Notes: generated by a model not told the origin, from the letters alone. Numbered from the stretch's first letter, positions 7,180 to 15,345 are shown. The stretch is DNA of 29,647 bases from CAYSRM01 sp964475205 (GCA_964475205.1 CAYYVQ010000031.1:1-29647); one strand, 5' to 3'. Program-made: numbers and translations.

Positions 7180-8799
7180 ATGGAAATAAAGGAAAGCTTA
7201 AAAGGATTACTTTTGCAGCGCAGAGCGCTTGCGGCAGGATCCGTACTGCTGCTGGCCGGTTTTCTAAGCCCCTGGTTCAAGACAGAAACCATCGGAATTT
7301 CAGGATTTGATATTGCGCAAGCAGGTGTTGGTTTTCTCTTCCTGCTGCCAATGATTGCTCTTCTTGGATTGTACATGACCTGGCGCGATCCAGACTGTAG
7401 ACCTTTGTGTTATATGTCGATGAGCGTTTTGAGTATTCTGGTGATGTTCACGCTTATAGTTATAGTCTTTAACGATTCCGAAGCGCCACTGGCCTTGAAA
7501 GAATTATCAGGGTCTGAAACATACGTGGGCTTCACAATGGAAGGTAAAGAGCATCGTATTACCAGTTTCGGCCAGGTCTGGGCAGGTCCTTACCTTATAG
7601 GTCTCGGAGCAGCGCTGTTGATGTTATCGCCTCTGGCGCGGCGTCGCGAGGGCATAAAACCGAAAACAAATGCTGAAGAAGCAGAGCAGGTTGAGCACGT
7701 CCAGTCGCTTGACGACCTGCAACCACCATGGACACTGAAAGGCGATCTACGAAAAGCGGTTATTACGCTCATAGCAGCAATAGTATTGATTTATGCATAC
7801 GTATGGTGCGGAATGAGTCCGCGCCTGTTGTGGAAGAACAGGGGGAACGCAAAAGATTATCTGTTCGGACGCCAGATGAATGAGACTGACATAGCTTACC
7901 TTGAAGACCAAATGAGAAGGGCGCCGCATATAGAGGCTCAGGGTCGCGCCAGAGAATTCCAGGACAATAAGTACCGGGGCGTGCCCTATGCGCAGCAGCC
8001 CGGAATGGTCGAAAAAACAAAGGAATTCGACCGCCTTGTGGAACAATATCTGTCTGAGATGAGCGAGACAGAAAAAGAACAGCTCCGCAAAGAGGTGGAA
8101 AGATCTGTGTTGAAAGAAAAACGCGGAGGCTACTTCCCGCCTGAAATAGCCTGGCCGAGAATTCAGGGTTACCTGATAGCTTTGCTTGAAACCATCGCGA
8201 TAGCAATTTGGGGCACATTGCTGGCGGTCGTGTTCTCTGTGCCTGCCGCTTTACTGGCCGCCGAGAATACCCTGCGGTTGTTGGTGTCAGGCGATGGCAA
8301 GAGGGCAATAATTACACGTCATGCAATAGTTTTCTTCATGCGCCGTCTGCTGGATGCATGCCGCGGATTCAATGAATTTGTCATGGCCCTGATTTTTGTG
8401 GCGGTAATAGGCCTTGGCCCGTTCGCGGGCATTCTTGCTTTGTGGATTCATACATTCGGCATTCTGGGTAAAGTATTCAGCGAGCAGATCGAAGCTATTG
8501 ACAACGGCCAGATAGAAGCCCTCTCAAGCACAGGCGCAGCGCCCGATCAGGCAATTGTCTTTTCGGTTTTGCCGCAAGTCATGCCGGGATTCGTCAGCTA
8601 CGCTTTGTTGCGTTTTGAATCAAACGTGCGCAGCGCCACCATCCTGGGATTTGTTGGCGCAGGCGGCATCGGTTTTCTGATGTTCGACAAGCTTAATGGT
8701 TACCTTTTTCGTGAAGTATGCACGATGATGATTATCATTATCGCGGCCGTCGGTATTATCGATCACCTTTGCAAAAAATTACGGAAACAATTCATCTGA
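7180..8799 (+). CDS. phnE: Phosphonate ABC transporter permease PhnE, enlarged
   Basis: Inner-membrane permease of PhnCDE. ATG 7180 is preferred because AAAGGTGAT, pairing with the 16S tail, ends about ten bases upstream. Starts at 7165 and 7168 overlap that site. The protein is 539 residues, about twice the usual PhnE. Residues 16-151 hold four extra predicted membrane segments (around 16-33, 47-67, 79-97, 134-151). A charged linker leads to the PhnE first segment (192-209). GNAKDYL (222-228) should run straight into the family FPP motif, but about 90 mostly charged, helix-prone residues are inserted before YFPPE (318-322). The permease core follows (WGTLLAVVFSVPAALLAAEN), with the EAA coupling loop EQIEAIDNGQIEALSSTGA (435-453) and GFVGAGGIGF. 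The core assignment is firm; the added parts have no known role. Confidence 0.92.
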   Translation: MEIKESLKGLLLQRRALAAGSVLLLAGFLSPWFKTETIGISGFDIAQAGVGFLFLLPMIALLGLYMTWRDPDCRPLCYMSMSVLSILVMFTLIVIVFNDSEAPLALKELSGSETYVGFTMEGKEHRITSFGQVWAGPYLIGLGAALLMLSPLARRREGIKPKTNAEEAEQVEHVQSLDDLQPPWTLKGDLRKAVITLIAAIVLIYAYVWCGMSPRLLWKNRGNAKDYLFGRQMNETDIAYLEDQMRRAPHIEAQGRAREFQDNKYRGVPYAQQPGMVEKTKEFDRLVEQYLSEMSETEKEQLRKEVERSVLKEKRGGYFPPEIAWPRIQGYLIALLETIAIAIWGTLLAVVFSVPAALLAAENTLRLLVSGDGKRAIITRHAIVFFMRRLLDACRGFNEFVMALIFVAVIGLGPFAGILALWIHTFGILGKVFSEQIEAIDNGQIEALSSTGAAPDQAIVFSVLPQVMPGFVSYALLRFESNVRSATILGFVGAGGIGFLMFDKLNGYLFREVCTMMIIIIAAVGIIDHLCKKLRKQFI

Positions 8800-8810
8800 T
8801 ACTGCAATGA

Positions 8811-9086
8811 ATTCACCTTGTATGGATAGGCAATAGGGCAATTATTATGGCAAGCATTGACATAGGAAATGGCGCCGTTATCGGATCAAACGCAGTGGTT
8901 ACGCATGATGTGGCCCCGTATGAAGTCGTTGCCGGCGTGCCGGCAAGACATATCAAGTTTCGTTTCCCTGAAAGAACGATCGAAAAACTGCATTCAATCG
9001 AATGGTGGAACTGGGATCGCGCCACCCTGGAAGCACGTTTTCAGGATTTCTCCAACCTTGATATTTTTTTGGAAAAATACAAATGA
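8811..9086 (+). pseudogene. 5'-truncated hexapeptide-repeat acyltransferase (phosphonate-associated type)
   Basis: The frame encodes left-handed beta-helix repeats (IDIGNGAVIGSNAVVTHDV), then APYEVVAGVPARHIKFRFPE and a C-terminal WWNWD helix. This is the C-terminal 80-90 residues of xenobiotic-type hexapeptide acyltransferases; a subgroup of these of roughly 200 residues accompanies phn genes. The only ATG (8847, 79 codons) has just a weak GGGCA upstream. The family match starts earlier in the same frame: codons from 8820 read VWIGNRAIIM, equivalent to the conserved DVWIGHGAVI. That frame begins after an in-frame TGA at 8808-8810, nine bases beyond the phnE stop. About 120 N-terminal residues are missing, presumably deleted next to phnE. 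The 79-residue product may still be translated because its stop overlaps the phnG start (ATGA). It is too short to form a normal acyltransferase trimer. Confidence 0.8.
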
Positions 9087-9544
9087 AAGCCAAGAACATA
9101 AAGGCGGCCCTGCAACGCGTCCTGCCGTATATCACGGTCGATCGCTGCGCAGCGCTACTTGAGGAACTGGCTGATGAGACCATGACCGTAGTCAAGGAAC
9201 CGAGCACAGGACTCATGATGATGAATATACAAGAAGGCACAGGGGCACAGTTTCATCTTGGCGAGGCGCTGATCACCACTGCTGAAGTTGCATGCGATGA
9301 CAGGCTCACGCAGGGAAGCATCATGGGTGAAGAGCCAGAGAAGGCTCTCCTGCTTGCTGTCGCTGAAATGGTCATATTGCGCGGTTGCCAGGACATTATA
9401 GCAACCATTTGCAAGGCGGTTGCGGAGTGGGAAATAATAGCTGACGAGGCCATTCACAAAGAAGCAAGCTTGGCGGCTTCCACAAGAGTCAGTTTCGAAT
9501 CCATGACCGTTGAAAACACCGATTTCGGGACGATAGGGCAATAG
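9083..9544 (+). CDS. phnG: C-P lyase core subunit PhnG
   Basis: A subunit of the PhnGHIJ core complex, required with PhnH, PhnI and PhnL to form ribose-1-phosphonate triphosphate from ATP and phosphonate. The 153-residue length matches the family (about 150). Recognisable blocks are FHLGEALITTAEV, equivalent to the family FYLGEVLVTEAEV, then DDRLTQGSIMGEEPEKALLLAVAE, equivalent to the RGWGYVMGRDPEKALALA region. The start overlaps the stop of the truncated acyltransferase by four bases (ATGA), so translation is coupled. It ends two bases before phnH. Confidence 0.93.
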   Translation: MKAKNIKAALQRVLPYITVDRCAALLEELADETMTVVKEPSTGLMMMNIQEGTGAQFHLGEALITTAEVACDDRLTQGSIMGEEPEKALLLAVAEMVILRGCQDIIATICKAVAEWEIIADEAIHKEASLAASTRVSFESMTVENTDFGTIGQ

Positions 9545-9546
9545 GC

Positions 9547-10155
9547 ATGACGACATCAACACAAATTGAAAATCAGGATCAACAGGTATTCCGTGTCCTG
9601 TTAAAGGCCATGAGCCACCCCGGACGCGCGTACCCTTTAACCGCGGAGGCAGCCATAGAAAACCCGCTGGCCTGTATAATGCATTGCCTGGCTGATCACG
9701 AAGTCTCTTTTTGTGTGCCCGAAACGCAGTCACATCGCACAGAAACCGCAGAGATGATTTTTTCGCTTACCAAGAGTCGGTCGGCTACTATTGAGTCGGC
9801 CGACTACATTGTGCTCACATCGGCCGCCGGGCTTCGTGAGACGATTTTCCTGGCCAGGCGCGGCACACCAGCCTATCCGGACAGTGGAGCCACAATAATT
9901 TGCCGGATAGACTCAGAAGACAAGGGCTGCAAACATGGCCTGGAGCTTTCCGGCCCGGGCATCAACCCTGGCGCAGAAGGATTGCCGGAGCTCAAAGGAA
10001 TAGACAAAGTATCCTGGGAAGCGCTCGCCGAATCCAATACAGAATACCCGCTGGGGGTAGATTGCATTTTTATCGATCAGGCGTCCCTGATCATGTGTAT
10101 TCCGCGTTCAACACTTATCAAGTTCAAGACATCGGCAAAAGGAGAGACTGACTAA
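9547..10155 (+). CDS. phnH: C-P lyase core subunit PhnH
   Basis: A 202-residue subunit of the C-P lyase core complex, close to the family length of about 194. The N-terminal QQVFRVLLKAMSHPGRAY is the family signature (QxxFRxLLxAMxxPG). LSGPGI near the middle matches the conserved GPGI block, followed by a long internal helix region. PhnH is related to PLP-dependent transferase folds but binds no PLP. The gene lies two bases after phnG and its stop overlaps the phnI start (TAATG). Confidence 0.93.
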   Translation: MTTSTQIENQDQQVFRVLLKAMSHPGRAYPLTAEAAIENPLACIMHCLADHEVSFCVPETQSHRTETAEMIFSLTKSRSATIESADYIVLTSAAGLRETIFLARRGTPAYPDSGATIICRIDSEDKGCKHGLELSGPGINPGAEGLPELKGIDKVSWEALAESNTEYPLGVDCIFIDQASLIMCIPRSTLIKFKTSAKGETD

Positions 10156-11273
10156 TGGGATACATAGCAGTGAAAGGCGGTCGCGAAGCGATTAACAACG
10201 CCATCAATTTCATGAAGCAGAACCGGGGAGGCGCAGAAACTCCTCCAATCACTGTTGACCAGATTAAAGACCAACTGGGGCTTGCTGTAGACCGCATCAT
10301 GGGAGAAGGCTCAGTTTATGCGCCTAATCTGGCAGCGCTTGCGCTAAAACAAGCCGCAGGCGACACTCTGGAAGCAGCTTTCATTATGCGAGCCTACCGG
10401 ACAACACAGCCTCGTGTGGGTTACTCCGAGATGATTGATGTGTCGCAAATGCGGGTAATCAGACGCATCTCAGCAGCCTTTAAGGAAATACCCGGTGGCC
10501 AGGTTCTGGGACCCACCTCTGACTATACATTACGCTTGCTGGACTTTGATCTTGTAAACATGTCGCAATCGGCGCACCAGAAAGAGCTCCAGCGCGTGCT
10601 GCAGGAAGTTGGAGAACCGGAACCGCTGCCTTTAACTTTCCCGAAAGTTGTCAATATTCTTAAGAATGAAGATCTTCTGAGCCAAAATGCATCGTCCACC
10701 GAAAAGAATGACATCTGGGATATCACGCGCAATGCGGTATCTTTCCCTGCGCCTCGCTCTGCAGCTTTACAAACAATGGCAAGGGGAGAAACCGGCGGAC
10801 TGCTTGCGCTGGCATACTCAAACATGCGCGGGTACGGTTCAGTGCATCCAACTGTAGGAGAATTACGTGTCGGATACCTTCCGCTACTCCATAAAAATCC
10901 GTATTCAAAATCCGTCGAGACACTCGGTGAAATCAAGGTCACTGAATGCGAAATTATTGCTCATGTCGACACGCCCGAAGGCAATCCGAAATTCTCAATT
11001 GGATATGGAATATGCTTCGGTCATAACGAAACCAAAGCCATATCAATGGCCGTTCTGGACCGATCAATTCAATCAGAAGAGCCTGAAGCCCCATCTGAGG
11101 ACCAGGAATTCGTATTGGCCCATGTCGATGGGATTGAGTCAATGGGATTCTGCAACCATTTTAAACTTCCACATTATGTTACATTTCAGTCAGCGCTGGA
11201 TCGGCTAAGAAAGGCACGTTATGAGCACAAGTATCAAGGAGTGGCGCAACCGGCACAAGAACCGGAAACATGA
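10155..11273 (+). CDS. phnI: C-P lyase core subunit PhnI
   Basis: PhnI supplies nucleosidase activity and, with PhnG, PhnH and PhnL, makes the alpha-D-ribose 1-phosphonate 5-triphosphate intermediate. The 372-residue protein begins MGYIAVKGGREAINNA, the family N-terminus. It contains the conserved RAYRTTQPRVGYSE, GGQVLGPTSDYTLRLLDF and YSNMRGYGSVHPTVGELRVGYL blocks, and the C-terminal HVDGIESMGFCNHFKLPHYVTFQ. Its end overlaps phnJ by 53 bases, a long overlap that ties the stoichiometry of the two core subunits together. A roughly 20-residue polar tail (YKYQGVAQPAQEPE-like) is encoded within this overlap. Confidence 0.96.
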   Translation: MGYIAVKGGREAINNAINFMKQNRGGAETPPITVDQIKDQLGLAVDRIMGEGSVYAPNLAALALKQAAGDTLEAAFIMRAYRTTQPRVGYSEMIDVSQMRVIRRISAAFKEIPGGQVLGPTSDYTLRLLDFDLVNMSQSAHQKELQRVLQEVGEPEPLPLTFPKVVNILKNEDLLSQNASSTEKNDIWDITRNAVSFPAPRSAALQTMARGETGGLLALAYSNMRGYGSVHPTVGELRVGYLPLLHKNPYSKSVETLGEIKVTECEIIAHVDTPEGNPKFSIGYGICFGHNETKAISMAVLDRSIQSEEPEAPSEDQEFVLAHVDGIESMGFCNHFKLPHYVTFQSALDRLRKARYEHKYQGVAQPAQEPET

Positions 11274-12126
11274 TTTCTCGAAATATTCGTTTGCGTTCCT
11301 GGATGATGGAGCCAAGCGGGAGATTCGACGCAAGATTCTAAAGGCTGTAGCCATTCCAGGTTATCAGGCTCCATTCGGTTCCCGCGAAATGCCCATAGCC
11401 CGTGGCTGGGGCACCGGTGGTTTACAGGTAACCTTGTCTATCATCGGTAAAGACGACATCCTCAAAGTCATTGATCAGGGGGCAGACGACAGTGTGAATG
11501 CCGTCAGTATCCGCAGTTTTGTCAGCAGGATGACAGGAGTGGAAACCACGCTGGACACCAGGCAGGCGACACTTATACAGACGCGACACCGCATCCCGGA
11601 AGAAAGCATGACCGAAGATCAGATTCTTGTATTACAAGTTCCAATTCCTGAACCGCTTCGCTTCGTAGAGCCTTCGGAACTTGTGACACGGCGCATGCAC
11701 GCAGAGGCGGATTACAGCAGAATGTGGCTGTACCTCTATGAAGACATTGTAAAATTCAAGGAGATTACGATAGGCTCTCGCTATCCGCTAATGGTGAACA
11801 ATCGACACATCATGGATCCCAGCCCGATACCCCGATGGGACTGTGACAAACTGCACATGTCAGACACACTCTACCTTTTTGGAGCCGGTCGGGAAAAACG
11901 CATCTACGCCATACCCCCATATACGCGCGTGATGCCACTTGAGTTTGAAGATTTCGCTTTCCGTGTGGAAGACTTTGAGGGCAAACATTGCACAGCATGC
12001 GGTAGCGCCGAATCCTTCCTTGACGAAATGATTGATACAGCATCAGGACAGCGTATATACGCCTGTTCCGATACCTCCTACTGCATGAAGAGACGCAACA
12101 TTCCACTAAACGAGGTTTCGAAATGA
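11221..12126 (+). CDS. phnJ: Carbon-phosphorus lyase radical-SAM subunit PhnJ
   Basis: PhnJ cleaves the C-P bond of alpha-D-ribose 1-phosphonate 5-phosphate through a radical mechanism, giving an alkane and 5-phosphoribosyl 1,2-cyclic phosphate. The four essential cysteines are present with family spacing: C257-x2-C260-x21-C282 for the 4Fe-4S cluster and C288, equivalent to the thiyl-radical Cys272 of E. coli. The block PFGSREMPIARGWGTGG (51-67) and IPPYTRVMPLEFEDF are strongly conserved. At 301 residues it is about 20 longer than the E. coli protein, mostly at the N-terminus. It starts inside phnI and its TGA overlaps the ATG of phnK. Confidence 0.98.
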   Translation: MSTSIKEWRNRHKNRKHDFSKYSFAFLDDGAKREIRRKILKAVAIPGYQAPFGSREMPIARGWGTGGLQVTLSIIGKDDILKVIDQGADDSVNAVSIRSFVSRMTGVETTLDTRQATLIQTRHRIPEESMTEDQILVLQVPIPEPLRFVEPSELVTRRMHAEADYSRMWLYLYEDIVKFKEITIGSRYPLMVNNRHIMDPSPIPRWDCDKLHMSDTLYLFGAGREKRIYAIPPYTRVMPLEFEDFAFRVEDFEGKHCTACGSAESFLDEMIDTASGQRIYACSDTSYCMKRRNIPLNEVSK

Positions 12127-12989
12127 TAAAAGGACCCGTTCTGCAAGCAAGAGGCCTGACGAAACGTTTTGGCAAGGGATGCGCAAAGTGTTGTGACAGC
12201 GCCGGACCCGCATTCAACACCAATGTCTGCCCACATTGCCGCTCTGTTCTGGCATGTAATAATGTTGACTTTGACTTGTATTCAGACGAAGTGCTTGGAG
12301 TCGTCGGAGAGAGCGGATCCGGCAAAAGCACCCTGATAAGGCTTTGTCATTTTGACTGGGATATCACCAGGGGTGACATGCGGCTGAAACTCAATGCAGA
12401 TGCATCGCGACTACTGGCATGGGAGCCGCCCGACGATAATCTTTTCAACTTGTCCCCGTTTCGCAAACGTCAATTGCGTAATATGGTCATGGGCATCGTA
12501 TACCAGAACCCGCACCTCGGACTAAGGATGGGTATCAGTTCTGGTGGAAATATCGCAGAACGCCTTCTGATGGCTCAATGGCGTGGCGTTGCCAAGATGC
12601 GTGAGCGCGCTTCAGAACTCCTTGAAAAGACGGAAGTGCCCGTCAACCGCATGGACGAACCGCCAAAGAATTTCAGCGGCGGAATGCAACAACGTGTGCA
12701 AATCTCAAAAGCCCTTTCAAATTCTCCCGTGATTCTGCTGCTGGATGAAGTCACAACAGGACTTGACGTTTCTGTGCAAGCCAGAGTTCTGGATTTACTG
12801 CGCAGCCTGCAGCAGGAGCTGCACGTGGCAACCATTGTCGTTTCACATGATCTGGGTGTAATTCGTCAACTCACCTCACGCACCATGGTAATGAAACATG
12901 GTCAGGTAGTAGAATCAGGCCTTACGGATCAGATATTGGAGGATCCGCAACATCCCTATACACAATTGCTGGTGAGCTCAGCCTTATGA
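12123..12989 (+). CDS. phnK: C-P lyase ATP-binding subunit PhnK with Cys-rich N-terminal insert
   Basis: An ABC-type ATPase that docks on the C-P lyase core through PhnJ. Walker A GESGSGKST (62-70), signature FSGGMQQRVQ, Walker B VILLLDEVTTGLD and the family C-terminus VVESGLTDQILEDPQHPYTQLLVSS are all present. It is about 35 residues longer than E. coli PhnK. Most of that is an insert before the first ABC strand with C20, C23, C24, C36, C39 and C45. The pattern CAKCC...CPHC looks like a zinc-ribbon or rubredoxin-knuckle metal site. A second small insertion lies between Walker A and the Q-loop (WEPPDDNLFNLSPF). I believe similar Cys-bearing PhnK forms occur in some non-proteobacterial loci, but their role is not known to me. 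It overlaps phnJ by four bases. Confidence 0.95.
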   Translation: MIKGPVLQARGLTKRFGKGCAKCCDSAGPAFNTNVCPHCRSVLACNNVDFDLYSDEVLGVVGESGSGKSTLIRLCHFDWDITRGDMRLKLNADASRLLAWEPPDDNLFNLSPFRKRQLRNMVMGIVYQNPHLGLRMGISSGGNIAERLLMAQWRGVAKMRERASELLEKTEVPVNRMDEPPKNFSGGMQQRVQISKALSNSPVILLLDEVTTGLDVSVQARVLDLLRSLQQELHVATIVVSHDLGVIRQLTSRTMVMKHGQVVESGLTDQILEDPQHPYTQLLVSSAL

Positions 12990-12998
12990 GGAACAAAC

Positions 12999-13682
12999 AT
13001 GCTTAAAGTTGAAAACCTGTCAAAGTATTTCATCGCGCACATCCTGGGCGGTAAGCGCATATCAGGTTTCGACGGTATCTCGTTTTTTGTCGAGGCAGGA
13101 AAATCGCTTGGTCTTTCAGGTCCCAGCGGTATCGGCAAAAGTTCCGTTTTGAAATGTATCTATCGAACCTATTTGCCAACAGGCGGGAATGTGTACTATA
13201 CGACCCCCGACGGCAACGTTGTCAATTTACGCGAAATATCAGAGCACGAAATCCTTGCGCTGCGTCACAAGCAAATTGGATATGTAACCCAGTTTCTTAA
13301 AGTCCTGCCCCGCGTCACGGCAACAGAAATTGTCGCATATCCACTACTTCGCTATGGGGTTCCGCACAAGGAAGCTATAGAGAGAGCTCGATCCCTGCTG
13401 AGCCGGTTACGTATTCCAACAAACCTGCAAGACGCATATCCTGTAACGTTTAGCGGTGGCGAAAAACAGCGAATCAATCTGGCACGAGGGATTATCGCAA
13501 GACCAAGGCTGATCCTTCTGGATGAACCTACAGCATCGCTCGACAATGAATCCATGGAAATTGTCGCTGACTTACTGCTGGAGATGAAAACTGCCGGCAC
13601 CACAATGGTCGCAATTTTCCATGATAACCGTATTATGGGTGAATTAATGGATGATATATATGAAATGCCATCCCAAGACTGA
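12999..13682 (+). CDS. phnL: Phosphonate metabolism ATP-binding protein PhnL
   Basis: An ABC-ATPase-like protein needed with PhnGHI to form the ribose-triphosphate phosphonate; not a transporter component. The 227-residue length equals the family norm. Motifs are Walker A GPSGIGKSS (41-49), YVTQFLKVLPRVTA, signature FSGGEKQRINLARG, Walker B LILLDEPTASLD and the switch His in IFHD. GAGGAA lies six bases before the ATG, and the gap to phnK is nine bases. The next gene follows after 74 bases that carry no convincing additional gene. Confidence 0.95.
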   Translation: MLKVENLSKYFIAHILGGKRISGFDGISFFVEAGKSLGLSGPSGIGKSSVLKCIYRTYLPTGGNVYYTTPDGNVVNLREISEHEILALRHKQIGYVTQFLKVLPRVTATEIVAYPLLRYGVPHKEAIERARSLLSRLRIPTNLQDAYPVTFSGGEKQRINLARGIIARPRLILLDEPTASLDNESMEIVADLLLEMKTAGTTMVAIFHDNRIMGELMDDIYEMPSQD

Positions 13683-13756
13683 CATCCGGAGATGACACTC
13701 ATGCATGGAAAAGCAGACGACCCGCTGCTGTGCGAAACCACTGAAAGGCTATAAAG

Positions 13757-14560
13757 ATGGAAAATAGTGATTTCATTGAGACAGCGCTACACGCTGCCCG
13801 GGCTGTAGCGGAAATCCAGCTCCCGTGCTTCGGACAAAGCATACAGGTTGACAGAAGATGCGGGCGGGATATTAAACTCAGGCTGGATCGCAAAAGCGAC
13901 GATATTGTGATTGAAGTAATCCGCGCGCGTTTCCCGGAGCACATGATTTTCTCCGAAGAAACCGGTTTCCACAACGCGCCAGGCGACTATCTATGGATAA
14001 TCGACCCGCTCGACGGATCTGTGAACTATTTTCAAGGGCTGCATTATTTCTGCTGCTCGATCGCCTGCTTCCGCGACCCGGCGTCAATAAGCCCTATGGC
14101 CTGGACAGCCCTGGAGGATATGGGCGCGCCCGTGGCAGCCGTAATCAGCGCACCCGCCCTGGGGGAAATGTTTACTGCAGTAGCCAGTGAAGGGGCCCGA
14201 CTCAACGAAAACGCGCTCCAGCCTGAAGAATTAGCCAGCATGGATAAAGCCATGGTTGGCACAAGCTTTGGGAGCAGCGAGGAAATCATGTGCGATATGT
14301 TCGGAAGGGTTCAGGGCATCGCGCGGGATGCGCTGAAGGTGCGATGCCTGGGCTCCACGGCGCTCGGCATCGCACAGGTCGCTTCCGGACAGCTAAATGC
14401 GTATGTCCAACGCCATATCCATGCCTGGGATGTTGCCGCAGGGTGTATCATTGCCGACGAGGCTGGCTGTTTCGCAAAAGCCGAACGTGATCGCCCCGAC
14501 AAGTGGAAGGTTGTGGCTTGCAATCCAGGCCTGGTTCACTATTTCGAGAACATACTATGA
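13757..14560 (+). CDS. Inositol monophosphatase-family sugar phosphatase
   Basis: A 267-residue Mg-dependent phosphatase of the IMPase/FBPase/BPNTase superfamily. The metal and catalytic motifs are complete: IFSEETG (E67, E68), IIDPLDGSVNYFQGL (D83, D86) and AWDVAAGCIIADEAG (D225). AAAGG lies nine bases before the ATG, and its stop overlaps the next start (ATGA), so it belongs to the phn operon. The family acts on inositol phosphates, sugar bisphosphates or PAP, and sequence alone does not settle the substrate. Given the missing PhnN/PhnP, dephosphorylation of a ribose bisphosphate made downstream of PhnJ is an attractive role. That is inference, and general housekeeping use is possible. Confidence 0.88.
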   Translation: MENSDFIETALHAARAVAEIQLPCFGQSIQVDRRCGRDIKLRLDRKSDDIVIEVIRARFPEHMIFSEETGFHNAPGDYLWIIDPLDGSVNYFQGLHYFCCSIACFRDPASISPMAWTALEDMGAPVAAVISAPALGEMFTAVASEGARLNENALQPEELASMDKAMVGTSFGSSEEIMCDMFGRVQGIARDALKVRCLGSTALGIAQVASGQLNAYVQRHIHAWDVAAGCIIADEAGCFAKAERDRPDKWKVVACNPGLVHYFENIL

Positions 14561-15141
14561 CTGACACCAACCAGGAGAGAACACGACTCGTCATTATCAG
14601 TGTGCTGCCGGATGATGCGGCGGAAGCCGTAAAGGCAATCCGGAAACCCTGTTGCAGGCGGGCGGGATCACGCGAAGCGCTTTCTTATCCACCGCACATT
14701 ACACTCAGGACCGGTGTGCTCGTCCCGCCGGAAAAAATGGAACAATTCATTGGTGAGTTTGAAGCTCTTGTTCATGACGTCAACCCCTTTGACCTTAAAA
14801 CCAGCGGCATCCTGGCAGGTCGGCTAGGCGGCGAATATGGCAATTCGCCTATCGCCTGTTATGAAATCGCGCCTAGCAAAGCGCTTGCCTCCCTGAATGC
14901 GCGGTTGAACAGTTATCAGCCTTACCGCAAGAGTAACCGCACGGCATTCCACCCCCACTTGTCAATAGCTTACGGCGACCTTACGGAAGAAGGGCTGGTT
15001 GCGATCAAGAGATTTCTGAAAGAACACCCGATCCTGCCCGAGCGGGAAATCAGTTGGACCTGCGACAATGTATCACTCTATGTGAAAGATGGAGGACAAT
15101 GGGTGGAGTTTCACAGGATACCATTGAAGACCAAACATTAG
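14557..15141 (+). CDS. 2H phosphoesterase (2'-5' RNA ligase family)
   Basis: A 194-residue protein with the two HxT/S signatures of the 2H superfamily: PPHITLRTG (H47, T49) and FHPHLSIAYGD (H134, S136), about 87 residues apart as in LigT and cyclic phosphodiesterases. Known members hydrolyse cyclic phosphates, including ADP-ribose 1'',2''-cyclic phosphate and RNA 2',3'-cyclic ends. Start 14557 is set by the ATGA overlap with the preceding stop. The longer frame from 14503 runs through the neighbour's coding end. As the last gene of the plus-strand phn operon it could open the 5-phosphoribosyl 1,2-cyclic phosphate released by PhnJ, a close chemical analogue of the known substrates. That assignment is inferred. 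2H-clan proteins (DUF1045) also occur in proteobacterial phn operons. Confidence 0.87.
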   Translation: MTDTNQERTRLVIISVLPDDAAEAVKAIRKPCCRRAGSREALSYPPHITLRTGVLVPPEKMEQFIGEFEALVHDVNPFDLKTSGILAGRLGGEYGNSPIACYEIAPSKALASLNARLNSYQPYRKSNRTAFHPHLSIAYGDLTEEGLVAIKRFLKEHPILPEREISWTCDNVSLYVKDGGQWVEFHRIPLKTKH

Positions 15142-15174
15142 CGGTGCACGGCAATATCCTGATCAGGAACTGTG

Positions 15175-15345
15175 CTACATAAGCGAAACCAGATCAATGC
15201 GCTTATCCCTCAACAGGTTCTCAAGGGCGGGAAGCGCATCGGTTTCCGTCACCTCGCAGCATAATTGGATCGGGTATGCGCTCAGTTGCGAAGCGAGCCT
15301 CTCCATCTCACGTAGCGCCAGGAGCGCTATGCTGTATATATTCAT
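15175..15345 (-). CDS. Small ORF of 56 residues coupled to the metallophosphoesterase gene
   Basis: The ATG at 15345 shares its A with the TAA of the metallophosphoesterase gene (TAATG), the same coupling used elsewhere in this locus. It reads 56 residues to TAG at 15175. The peptide is protein-like: an amphipathic helix (ALLALREMERLASQLSA), a beta-type segment with adjacent cysteines (YPIQLCCEVTE), then ALPALENLLRDKRIDLVSLM. There is no signal peptide or membrane segment. It ends 33 bases from the convergent 2H gene. The stretch 15142-15174 contains TCCTGATCAGGA, a 12-base palindrome. I do not recognise the family. It could be an accessory or regulatory peptide, or a truncated domain. Confidence 0.55.
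   Translation of the reverse strand: MNIYSIALLALREMERLASQLSAYPIQLCCEVTETDALPALENLLRDKRIDLVSLM

Noticed and set aside
13691..13753. 20-codon ORF between phnL and the IMPase gene
   Set aside because: The start is immediately adjacent to its only ribosome-like GGAG, and the peptide shows no protein-like pattern; probably spacer.
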